This document shows positions 24,121 to 31,325 of a stretch of 64,000 nt of DNA, one piece after another. The notes under the pieces were generated by a model. It worked only from the letters and a program-made list of their open reading frames with translations, was not told where the DNA came from and ran no database searches. The stretch is from assembly GCA_002490665.1 (NCBI GenBank), contig DKUL01000042.1, positions 21,955 to 85,954 of the forward strand. The letters are read 5' to 3'. How positions within the stretch are numbered: position 1 is the first letter of the stretch; each line of letters begins with the position of its first letter. The translations under genes were made by a program, and so were the position numbers. The DNA is from Lachnospiraceae bacterium UBA7205 (GTDB taxonomy: Bacteria; Bacillota; Clostridia; Lachnospirales; Lachnospiraceae).

Positions 24121-25857
24121 ATGTACAGAGACATTACAATGAAGGAAATCGGTGAACAGCATATTGGACAGACATTGCAGGTGGCTGGATGGGTGGAGAA
24201 CATCCGCGACCATGGCGGTGTGTCTTTTATTGACCTGAGGGACATGTATGGTGTGCTTCAGGTAGTCATGAGGGATACGACACTCCTGGACGGCATTACA
24301 AAAGAGATGTGTATCTCCATTGAAGGGTCTGTGGAAAAAAGGGATGAGGATACCTACAACCCGAAGATTCCGACAGGGACAATCGAACTGGAAGCAAAAA
24401 AAGTGACGGTACTTGGTAAGGTGTACCAGCAGCTTCCGTTTGAGATTATGACATCAAAGGAGACGCGCGAGGAGGTGCGGTTAAAATACCGCTATCTGGA
24501 CCTTAGGAATAAAAAGGTAAAGGACAACATTATTTTCCGCTCGCAGGTAATCAGTTTTCTGCGGCAGAAAATGACGGAGATGGGATTTTTGGAGATTCAG
24601 ACGCCGATTCTGTGTGCGTCATCGCCCGAGGGCGCGCGGGATTATATCGTTCCTTCCAGAAAATACAAGGGCAAGTTTTACGCGCTTCCGCAGGCGCCGC
24701 AGCAGTATAAGCAGCTTCTGATGGCATCCGGGTTTGACAAATATTTTCAGATTGCACCGTGCTTCCGCGACGAGGACGCGCGTGCAGACCGCTCGCCGGG
24801 CGAGTTTTACCAGCTTGACTTTGAGATGAGCTTCGCGACGCAGGAGGATGTGTTCAGGGCAGGCGAGGAGGTGCTTTCAGCGGCATTTGAGAAGTTTGCG
24901 CCGGAGGGCTTTGCGGTGACACCGGTGCCGTATCCGATTATCAGCTATAAGCAGGCGATGCTGGAATTTGGCACGGATAAGCCGGATTTAAGGAATCCGC
25001 TGCGCATTATCGATGTGACAGACTTTTTCCAGAAGTGTTCATTTAAGCCCTTTATCGGCAGGACGGTGCGGGCAATCAAGGTGCACGCCGAGATGTCGAA
25101 GGGCTTCCATGAAAAGCTACTGGATTTTGCGACAGGCATGGGAATGGGCGGCCTTGGCTATCTTGAGGTTGCAAAGGACATGACCTACAAGGGACCGATT
25201 GACAAGTTTATTCCGGATGGGCTGAAATCAGAGCTTGCCGCGATAGCAGGACTTCAGGCAGACGATACGATTTTCTTTATCGCGGACAAGGAGGAGCGGG
25301 CAAACTATTATGCAGGGCAGCTTCGCATTGAGCTCGGGGAGAAGCTTGACCTGTGCGAGAAAAATGCATACCGCTTTTGTTACGTGAATGATTTTCCGAT
25401 GTTCGAGCGCGACCCCGAGACAAAGCAGATTGGCTTTACACACAATCCGTTTTCCATGCCGCAGGGCGGTCTTGAAGCGCTGAACAGTGAAAATCCGCTG
25501 GATATTCTGGCGTATCAGTATGATATCGTATGCAATGGCGTGGAGCTTTCGAGCGGGGCAGTCAGGAACCATGATATGGAAATCATGGAAAAGGCATTTG
25601 AGATAGCAGGCTATGATAAGGAAACATTGAAATCAAAATTCGGTGCGCTGTACCAGGCATTCCAGTTCGGTGCGCCGCCACACGCAGGCATGGCGCCGGG
25701 GATTGACAGGATGCTCATGCTGCTGAAGAACGAGGAGAACATCAGGGAAGTGATTGCGTTCCCGATGAGCGGCTCCGCGCAGGATTTGATGTGCGGCGCG
25801 CCAGGTGATGTCACAGAGCAGCAGCTGCGCGAAGTGCATATCAAAATCAGGGCCTAA
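24121..25857 (+). CDS. aspS: Aspartyl-tRNA synthetase
   Basis: This 578-aa bacterial-type class IIb synthetase has an OB-fold anticodon-binding domain (VAGWVENIRDHGGVSFIDLRD). It has motif 2 FRDEDARADRSPGEFYQLD, the bacterial GAD insertion region, and motif 3 GMAPGIDRMLML. The true start is ATG 24121 with GAGGAGG upstream; the frame extends back to 24046 only through the T-box terminator. Its grouping with gatCAB under one T-box suggests it may be non-discriminating, charging both tRNA-Asp and tRNA-Asn, with the amidotransferase then making Asn-tRNA. That is inferred from the operon, not from anticodon-binding residues. The stop codon forms the first base pairs of the hairpin at 25857-25923. 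Confidence 0.97.
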   Translation: MYRDITMKEIGEQHIGQTLQVAGWVENIRDHGGVSFIDLRDMYGVLQVVMRDTTLLDGITKEMCISIEGSVEKRDEDTYNPKIPTGTIELEAKKVTVLGKVYQQLPFEIMTSKETREEVRLKYRYLDLRNKKVKDNIIFRSQVISFLRQKMTEMGFLEIQTPILCASSPEGARDYIVPSRKYKGKFYALPQAPQQYKQLLMASGFDKYFQIAPCFRDEDARADRSPGEFYQLDFEMSFATQEDVFRAGEEVLSAAFEKFAPEGFAVTPVPYPIISYKQAMLEFGTDKPDLRNPLRIIDVTDFFQKCSFKPFIGRTVRAIKVHAEMSKGFHEKLLDFATGMGMGGLGYLEVAKDMTYKGPIDKFIPDGLKSELAAIAGLQADDTIFFIADKEERANYYAGQLRIELGEKLDLCEKNAYRFCYVNDFPMFERDPETKQIGFTHNPFSMPQGGLEALNSENPLDILAYQYDIVCNGVELSSGAVRNHDMEIMEKAFEIAGYDKETLKSKFGALYQAFQFGAPPHAGMAPGIDRMLMLLKNEENIREVIAFPMSGSAQDLMCGAPGDVTEQQLREVHIKIRA

Positions 25858-25923
25858 GGTGAAAAGTAGTTCTAAAGACTTTGCGCCATAGGACGCAAAG
25901 CCAAGAACTACTAAGTTTCACCT
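25857..25923 (+). repeat. Three-block hairpin flush with the aspS stop codon
   Basis: The pairs are 25857-25864 with 25916-25923 (AGGTGAAA/TTTCACCT), 25865-25873 with 25904-25912 (AGTAGTTCT/AGAACTACT), and 25879-25885 with 25894-25900 (CTTTGCG/CGCAAAG). That makes 24 pairs in 67 nt. It starts on the last base of the stop codon and ends 44 nt before gatC. No T-run follows. It shares CTAAGTTTCA with the element after gatA. Confidence 0.8.
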
Positions 25924-25967
25924 GGGAAAACGATAAAAAGAGCTGTTTCAGGAGCAGGAGGTTGGAT

Positions 25968-26261
25968 ATGGCAAATGTGATTACGGACGAGACAATTGAA
26001 TATGTGGGGATTCTTGCCAAGCTTGCGCTCTCGGACGAGGAGAAGGAGCAGGCGAAGAAGGACATGGGCAGGATGCTGGATTATATTGACAAGCTTGCCG
26101 AGCTGGACACGGAAGGCATTGAACCGATGTCCCATGTATTTCCGGTGCAGAATGTGTTCCGCGAGGACGTTGTGACAAACGGCGACGAGAGCGGGAAAAC
26201 ATTGAAGAATGCGCCTGGCGAGAAGGACAATATGTTCATGGTGCCGAAAACGTTTGATTAA
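25968..26261 (+). CDS. gatC: Asp-tRNA(Asn)/Glu-tRNA(Gln) amidotransferase subunit C
   Basis: This 97-aa GatC has the typical start ITDETIEYVGILAKLALSDEE, the DKLAELDTEGIEPMSHVFP segment, and the end NAPGEKDNMFMVPKTF. GatC is a small linker that stabilises GatA against GatB. The start is ATG 25968 with GGAGCAGGAGG upstream. It follows the aspS tail hairpin, which may uncouple amounts of synthetase and amidotransferase from one mRNA. Confidence 0.96.
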   Translation: MANVITDETIEYVGILAKLALSDEEKEQAKKDMGRMLDYIDKLAELDTEGIEPMSHVFPVQNVFREDVVTNGDESGKTLKNAPGEKDNMFMVPKTFD

Positions 26262-26319
26262 AAAAAGACAGCGTTTTTCATTTTTATTAGAGTCGCTAAA
26301 GCGGCATGGGGGAAATAAG

Positions 26320-27762
26320 ATGGATATTTTGGAATACAGCGCCGTGGCGCTTTCCGCGGCAATCAGGGAAGGAAAATTGACTGCGACGGAAGCGATGGAG
26401 GCGGTGCTTGCAAGGATTGATGAGAAAGAAAAGGATATCAATGCCTACGTGACGATTGACCGGGAGCAGGCGCTGCGGGCGGCGGCATCTGCACAGGAAA
26501 GGATTGAAAAGGGGGAGCTGACAGGAGCTCTTGCGGGGGTGCCTGTCGCCATCAAGGACAACATGTGCACGGAGGGGATGCTGACCACATGCTCCTCAAA
26601 AATACTGGAAAATTTCGTCCCGACGTTCTCGGCGGAGGCGGTCATAAATCTTGAAAAAGCAGGCGCAGTGATAATTGGCAAGACTAACATGGACGAGTTT
26701 GCGATGGGCTCCACGACGGAGACTTCCGCATACGGCGTGACAAGGAACCCATGGAACACAGACCATGTGCCGGGCGGTTCCTCGGGCGGTTCCGCGGCGG
26801 CAGTGGCGGCGGGGGAGTGTTTCTTTGCGCTTGGCTCCGACACGGGCGGTTCCATCCGGCAGCCGGCATCCTTCTGCGGTGTGGTGGGACTCAAGCCCAC
26901 GTATGGGACGGTTTCGCGCTATGGCCTGGTTGCATATGGCTCCTCGCTGGACCAGATTGGGCCGTTGACAAAAAATGTGGCGGACTGTGCGGCGGTTCTG
27001 GAGGTCATTGCGTCCCACGACATGAAAGATTCCACTTCTATAAATAGAAATGATACGGATTTTACGGCGGCGCTGGTGAATGATGTAAAAGGAATGAAAA
27101 TCGGGATTCCGAGGGACTATTTCGGGGAGGGGATTGACGCCGAGGTGAAAAATGCGGTGCTTGCGGCGGCGGAGACGCTGGCAGCCCAGGGGGCAGTTGT
27201 CGAGGAGTTTGACTTAAGCCTTGTCGAGTATGCGATACCGACCTATTACACGATTGCGGCGGCAGAGGCAAGCTCGAATCTGGAGCGTTTTGACGGAATC
27301 AAATATGGCTATCGCGCGGAAGCGTTTGAGGGGCTTCACGATATGTACAAAAAGACGCGTTCTGAGGGATTCGGTGCAGAGGTAAAGCGCAGGATTATGC
27401 TCGGCTCGTTTGTGTTAAGTTCCGGCTATTATGATGCGTATTATCTGAAAGCCCTGAAGGTAAAGGCAATGATAAAAAAGGCTTTTGACGATGCCTTTGC
27501 AAGGTATGACCTGATTCTTGGTCCTGTCGCGCCGACCACCGCGCCAAAGCTTGGGGAAAGCCTGTCAGACCCGCTCAAAATGTACCTTGGGGACATTTAC
27601 ACAATATCAGTCAATCTCGCAGGACTTCCCGCGATATCCCTTCCATGTGGAAAGGATTCCAGGGGGCTGCCAGTCGGATTGCAGCTGATTGCGGACAGTT
27701 TCCAGGAAAAGAAGCTGATACAGGCGGCATATACGTATGAACAAAATGAAAAGAAAATCTAA
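26320..27762 (+). CDS. gatA: Asp-tRNA(Asn)/Glu-tRNA(Gln) amidotransferase subunit A
   Basis: This 480-aa amidase-signature enzyme releases ammonia from glutamine for tRNA-dependent Asn/Gln synthesis. The Ser-cisSer-Lys triad is visible: Lys in VPVAIKDNM, cis-Ser in SDTGGSIRQPAS and nucleophile Ser in GGSSGGSAAAVAAG. The start is ATG 26320 after AUGGGGGAAA-like sequence. Upstream frame-open codons reach back into gatC and are not translated from their own site. The stop codon and preceding codons form the left arm of the hairpin at 27752-27792. Confidence 0.97.
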   Translation: MDILEYSAVALSAAIREGKLTATEAMEAVLARIDEKEKDINAYVTIDREQALRAAASAQERIEKGELTGALAGVPVAIKDNMCTEGMLTTCSSKILENFVPTFSAEAVINLEKAGAVIIGKTNMDEFAMGSTTETSAYGVTRNPWNTDHVPGGSSGGSAAAVAAGECFFALGSDTGGSIRQPASFCGVVGLKPTYGTVSRYGLVAYGSSLDQIGPLTKNVADCAAVLEVIASHDMKDSTSINRNDTDFTAALVNDVKGMKIGIPRDYFGEGIDAEVKNAVLAAAETLAAQGAVVEEFDLSLVEYAIPTYYTIAAAEASSNLERFDGIKYGYRAEAFEGLHDMYKKTRSEGFGAEVKRRIMLGSFVLSSGYYDAYYLKALKVKAMIKKAFDDAFARYDLILGPVAPTTAPKLGESLSDPLKMYLGDIYTISVNLAGLPAISLPCGKDSRGLPVGLQLIADSFQEKKLIQAAYTYEQNEKKI

Positions 27763-27827
27763 GGTGATAAAAGACATCACCTAAGATTTTCTAAGTTTCA
27801 TTTAGAAGAATGGCATAGCCATTCTTC
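27752..27827 (+). repeat. Double hairpin overlapping the gatA stop codon
   Basis: The first stem pairs 27752-27760 with 27784-27792 (AGAAAATCT/AGATTTTCT) and 27762-27768 with 27776-27782 (AGGTGAT/ATCACCT), loop AAAAGAC. The second stem pairs GAAGAATGGC (27805-27814) with GCCATTCTTC (27818-27827), loop ATA. The two are joined by AAGTTTCATTTA. The left arm encodes the last GatA residues. There is no T-run before gatB. Confidence 0.8.
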
Positions 27828-27856
27828 GATTTGGAAAATAAGGAAGGAGTGAGGAA

Positions 27857-29287
27857 ATGGCAAAGCAATATGAAACGGTGATTGGTCTGGAGGTGCATGT
27901 GGAGCTTGCGACAAAGACAAAGATATTCTGCGGCTGTTCGACCGCGTTTGGCGGGGCGCCGAACACGCATACCTGTCCTGTCTGTACGGGGATGCCGGGC
28001 TCGCTTCCGGTACTGAACAAACAGGTGGTCAATTATGCGGTGGCAGTCGGACTTGCCACAAACTGTACAATTACGCAGTATTGCAAGTTTGACCGGAAAA
28101 ATTATTTTTATCCGGACAACCCACAGAACTATCAAATCAGCCAGCTCTATCTGCCGATTTGCAGGAACGGGCATGTGGAGATTGAGACTTCCGAGGGGAA
28201 AAAGCTGGTGGGAATCCATGAGATTCACATGGAGGAGGACGCCGGAAAGCTGATACATGACGAGTGGGAGGACTGCTCGCTGGTGGATTACAACCGCTCC
28301 GGCGTGCCGCTCATTGAGATTGTGTCGGAGCCGGACATGCGCAGTGCCGAGGAGGTCATCGCATACCTTGAAAAGCTGCGTATGCTGATACAGTATCTTG
28401 GCGCCTCGGACTGCAAATTAAATGAAGGCTCCATGCGCGCGGATGTCAATCTCTCTGTCAGGGAAGCGGGCGCAAAGGAGTTCGGCACCCGCACGGAGAT
28501 GAAAAACCTCAACTCGTTTCGCGCAATCACCCACGCGATTGAGGGCGAGCGGGAACGGCAGATTGAGCTGCTCGAATCGGGGCAGCAGGTGACACAGGAG
28601 ACAAGGCGCTGGGACGATGCAAAGGAGTATTCCTACGCAATGCGCTCGAAGGAGGATGCGCAGGATTACCGCTATTTTCCCGACCCGGATTTGACGCCCG
28701 TCTATATCAGTGACGAGTGGCTGGCACAGATTCGCGACAGCCAGCCGGAATTTCGAGAGGAAAAGATGGCGCGCTATAAAAAGGAGTATGATATCCCGGA
28801 GTATGATATCGGTATTATCACGGATTCCAAGCATCTGGCAGACCTGTTCGAGGAGACGGTGGCAATCTGCGGACAGCCAAAAAAGGTTTCCAACTGGCTG
28901 ATGGGGGAGACGCTTAGGCTGTTAAAGGAAAAGAACATGGATCCCGAGGATATTTGTTTTTCACCGGAACATCTGGCAAGGCTGATCGGTCTGGTGGACA
29001 GTAAGGCGGTGAACTCCACGGTGGCGAAGGAAGTGTTTGAGGTGATGTTTGACAAGGACATCGACCCGGAAAGCTATGTGGAGGAGAGGGGCTTAAGGAC
29101 AGTGAACGACGAGGGGGCGCTGAGAAAAACCGTCGAGGAGGTCATAGCGGCGAACCCGCAGTCCGTGGCAGATTACCGAAACGGCAAGGAAAAGGCAATT
29201 GGTTTTCTGGTCGGACAGACCATGAAGGCGATGAAGGGCAAGGCGGATCCTGGCATGGTGAACAGGGTGCTCAAGGAGCTGTTGTAA
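27857..29287 (+). CDS. gatB: Asp-tRNA(Asn)/Glu-tRNA(Gln) amidotransferase subunit B
   Basis: This 476-aa GatB carries YETVIGLEVHVEL at the N-terminus, the zinc-site cysteines in CGCSTAFGGAPNTHTCPVC, and the cradle-domain RKNYFYPDNPQNYQISQL. The C-terminal GatB/YqeY domain ends in VNRVLKELL. It binds Asp-tRNA(Asn) or Glu-tRNA(Gln), phosphorylates the acyl group and accepts ammonia from GatA. AAGGAGTGAGG precedes the ATG. It closes the T-box operon; no strong terminator is seen before the next gene 75 nt downstream. Confidence 0.97.
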   Translation: MAKQYETVIGLEVHVELATKTKIFCGCSTAFGGAPNTHTCPVCTGMPGSLPVLNKQVVNYAVAVGLATNCTITQYCKFDRKNYFYPDNPQNYQISQLYLPICRNGHVEIETSEGKKLVGIHEIHMEEDAGKLIHDEWEDCSLVDYNRSGVPLIEIVSEPDMRSAEEVIAYLEKLRMLIQYLGASDCKLNEGSMRADVNLSVREAGAKEFGTRTEMKNLNSFRAITHAIEGERERQIELLESGQQVTQETRRWDDAKEYSYAMRSKEDAQDYRYFPDPDLTPVYISDEWLAQIRDSQPEFREEKMARYKKEYDIPEYDIGIITDSKHLADLFEETVAICGQPKKVSNWLMGETLRLLKEKNMDPEDICFSPEHLARLIGLVDSKAVNSTVAKEVFEVMFDKDIDPESYVEERGLRTVNDEGALRKTVEEVIAANPQSVADYRNGKEKAIGFLVGQTMKAMKGKADPGMVNRVLKELL

Positions 29288-29311
29288 AAATTTGAAAAAC
29301 GTTACACAATG

Positions 29312-29361
29312 AGTCATATTCCAACATAAACTATAATAAAATTATAGATTGGAATATGACT
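29312..29361 (+). repeat. Inverted repeat abutting the start codon of the DUF4474-like gene
   Basis: AGTCATATTCCAA (29312-29324) pairs perfectly with TTGGAATATGACT (29349-29361). Inside the loop CTATAAT-AAA-ATTATAG forms a second perfect stem. The 3' arm ends one base before ATG 29363 and contains the only purine-rich ribosome-binding candidate (GGAATATGA). No T-run follows. Confidence 0.85.
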
Positions 29362-29362
29362 T

Positions 29363-30298
29363 ATGTATTTCTTCCTGATTATTTTGTTACTTGTTGCGCT
29401 TGTCTGCAGTGTCTTTTTCCATTTCCGGAAAAAGAAAATCATCTGTAAGATTCAGTGTATGGACAAATGCCAGAAATGCTGTAAGGTGGGGGAGCTTGTC
29501 AAGCCGTTCGGCTACTGTTTCCATGATGAGTGCGGCTTTTTTTCAAGCACGCTGGACGCATGGCAGAGGGAGGCGGGGTATGCCTGGATTTATGACTATA
29601 TGGCGCCGCGCTTCCAGATGGTTTTTGATTCGCTGCCGGTGTATTTTGACTATGACGGCAGGACATGGCTGATTGAGTTCTGGAAAGGGCAGTATGGAAT
29701 CAATGCCGGGGGCGAAATCGGCATTTACCATGCGGACAGGATTCTCACCGAGCAGGAGTACAGGACGACACGGTTTGAGGCGGCGTCCGACACGGAACTG
29801 CTGCACTGCTCGTTTGTGCTCTGCGGGAAGGACGGCAGCTGTGTCAAGGTTGCACAGAACCACTGGTGGCTTACCGCGTTCTTTACAGGCAGCTTTGCGT
29901 GGCCGTCGGCATTGAGCATGAAAGCGACAATCCGGTTTCCGGACAAAAGAATGCAGTTTGCCTTTATCAGCGGACTGCGCAAGGCGGGCTGCGGGGAGCA
30001 GAATTTCTCCGTCAGCGGATTCTGCGTGACAGTGCATTTCAACCGTGCGCGCAAGGTACGCTATAAGCTATGCACGCGATTCTGGCGCCGTTTTTCACAG
30101 TGGAAAAACAAGATTTTCTGCAAGCTCTACCTGTGGGTGACAAAGCCGTTCCAGTGCACCGAGGACAGGGTGCTTTGTCTGTATTACTTTATTCCGGGAG
30201 CGTTCCGGCGCCTGTTTCGGATGCGCCGTTTCAACAGGCGCTGCCACCGGAAGGAGCGCTGCTGCCGCAGGCGGTGCTGCAGGAAGGGGCGTCTGTGA
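29363..30298 (+). CDS. Membrane-anchored protein of a DUF4474-like family
   Basis: This 311-aa protein has an N-terminal TM helix (FFLIILLLVALVCSVFF). A cysteine-rich stretch follows (CKIQCMDKCQKCC, then CFHDECG). The domain recognised as DUF4474-like contains YDGRTWLIEFWKGQYGINAGGEIGIYHAD, in which the WLIEFWKGQYG core is the family hallmark. The function is unknown. The last 25 residues are Arg/Cys-rich (RRCHRKERCCRRRCCRKG). The stop TGA at 30296-30298 overlaps the GTG start of the metallophosphoesterase gene, so the two are coupled. The ATG follows directly after a perfect inverted repeat. The pairing suggests a joint membrane or phosphate-related role, but nothing specific can be said. 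Confidence 0.7.
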   Translation: MYFFLIILLLVALVCSVFFHFRKKKIICKIQCMDKCQKCCKVGELVKPFGYCFHDECGFFSSTLDAWQREAGYAWIYDYMAPRFQMVFDSLPVYFDYDGRTWLIEFWKGQYGINAGGEIGIYHADRILTEQEYRTTRFEAASDTELLHCSFVLCGKDGSCVKVAQNHWWLTAFFTGSFAWPSALSMKATIRFPDKRMQFAFISGLRKAGCGEQNFSVSGFCVTVHFNRARKVRYKLCTRFWRRFSQWKNKIFCKLYLWVTKPFQCTEDRVLCLYYFIPGAFRRLFRMRRFNRRCHRKERCCRRRCCRKGRL

Positions 30299-31119
30299 GC
30301 GTTTCATCGCGGCTGGGGCATGCTTTTCGGAATGCCCCGGTTCTGCCGCTGACATACCGCTCGCGCTATGTCCTGATGAGCGACTGCCACCGGGGGATTG
30401 GAACCTCCTCTGATAATTTCCTGAAAAACCAGCATCTGTATTTTGCGGCGCTGAAATATTATTACAAAAGGGGATTTACGTATATTGAGCTTGGGGATGG
30501 GGACGAACTCTGGGAGAACCGCAGCATGAAGAACATCGTCGAGGTGCATGATGAAGTCTTTGAAATCTTTGCGCAGCTGCACAGGCAGAACAGGCTGTAT
30601 CTTCTTTACGGAAATCACGATATGATAAAAAAGAAAAAGAAACTACAGCTTCCGTATTCTTTTTACGAGGGACTCATACTAAGCCCGCCCGGCATGCCGC
30701 AGCGCGCGCTGTACCTGACGCATGGGCATCAGGCGAGCCTGTTTAATTCCACATTCTGGCGGGTGGCGTGCTTTTGCGTGCGGTATCTGTGGAACCCGCT
30801 GGAAAACCTCGGTGTGCTTGACCCGACCAGCGCGGCGAAAAATTATCATGTGAAGAGAACATGTGAGACGCGCCTGAACGACTGGGCGACAGAAAACGGG
30901 CACATCCTGATTACGGGGCACACGCACCGCCCGGTAATGCCGGATGAGCCGTCCTTTTATTACAATACGGGCAGCTGTGTCCATCCGCGATGTATTACCT
31001 GCATAGAGATTGATCAGGGCGTCATGACACTGGTAAAATGGAGCATGAGTGCCCGGGCTGACAGTACGCTGTACGTGGCGCGCGAGCGGATTTCCGGGTT
31101 TGTGCCGCTGCTGTCGTGA
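30295..31119 (+). CDS. Calcineurin-like metallophosphoesterase
   Basis: This 274-aa protein has the full metallophosphoesterase signature set: D-x-H in MSDCHRG, GDGDE, GNHD, LTHGHQ and GHTHRP, so a two-metal centre should form. The frame is open back to 30070, but the start is assigned to GTG 30295. GGAAGGGG lies 5-6 nt upstream, and its last two bases overlap the TGA stop of the preceding gene. An N-terminal extension from 30070 would overlap that gene by 229 nt. Substrates of such enzymes range from nucleotides to phospholipids; none is indicated here. No signal peptide or TM segment is evident. Confidence 0.88.
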   Translation: MSVSSRLGHAFRNAPVLPLTYRSRYVLMSDCHRGIGTSSDNFLKNQHLYFAALKYYYKRGFTYIELGDGDELWENRSMKNIVEVHDEVFEIFAQLHRQNRLYLLYGNHDMIKKKKKLQLPYSFYEGLILSPPGMPQRALYLTHGHQASLFNSTFWRVACFCVRYLWNPLENLGVLDPTSAAKNYHVKRTCETRLNDWATENGHILITGHTHRPVMPDEPSFYYNTGSCVHPRCITCIEIDQGVMTLVKWSMSARADSTLYVARERISGFVPLLS

Positions 31120-31176
31120 AATTGCGCCAGCCGCGGATTTACAAAAATAAAAGCGTTCCCATGGGCAGAAAAATTG

Positions 31177-31220
31177 TGCTGAAGTGAATCGTTTTTAGAA
31201 TAAGGCTTTTCACTTCAGCA
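31177..31220. repeat. Inverted repeat upstream of the purL promoter
   Basis: TGCTGAAGTGAA (31177-31188) pairs perfectly with TTCACTTCAGCA (31209-31220) around a 20-nt loop. It lies after the metallophosphoesterase gene and before the purL promoter. It may be a weak terminator or an operator; a T-run is not seen. Confidence 0.6.
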
Positions 31221-31247
31221 TGTGGAAATATATTTCTATATTATAGG

Positions 31248-31275
31248 TTGAAAAATATGACGAATCCGTTATAAT
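31248..31275 (+). promoter_or_regulatory. Promoter of purL
   Basis: TTGAAA (31248-31253), a 16-nt spacer and a consensus TATAAT (31270-31275) lie 50 nt before the purL start. Confidence 0.8.
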
Positions 31276-31325
31276 GAAAAGTGAAATTGTTACTACATAT
31301 TAAATTTATACGGAGGACTCAGTTA

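Noticed and set aside
30070..30294. N-terminal extension of the metallophosphoesterase
   Set aside because: It overlaps the upstream gene by 229 nt and has no ribosome binding site, whereas GTG 30295 has GGAAGGGG and a stop-start overlap.
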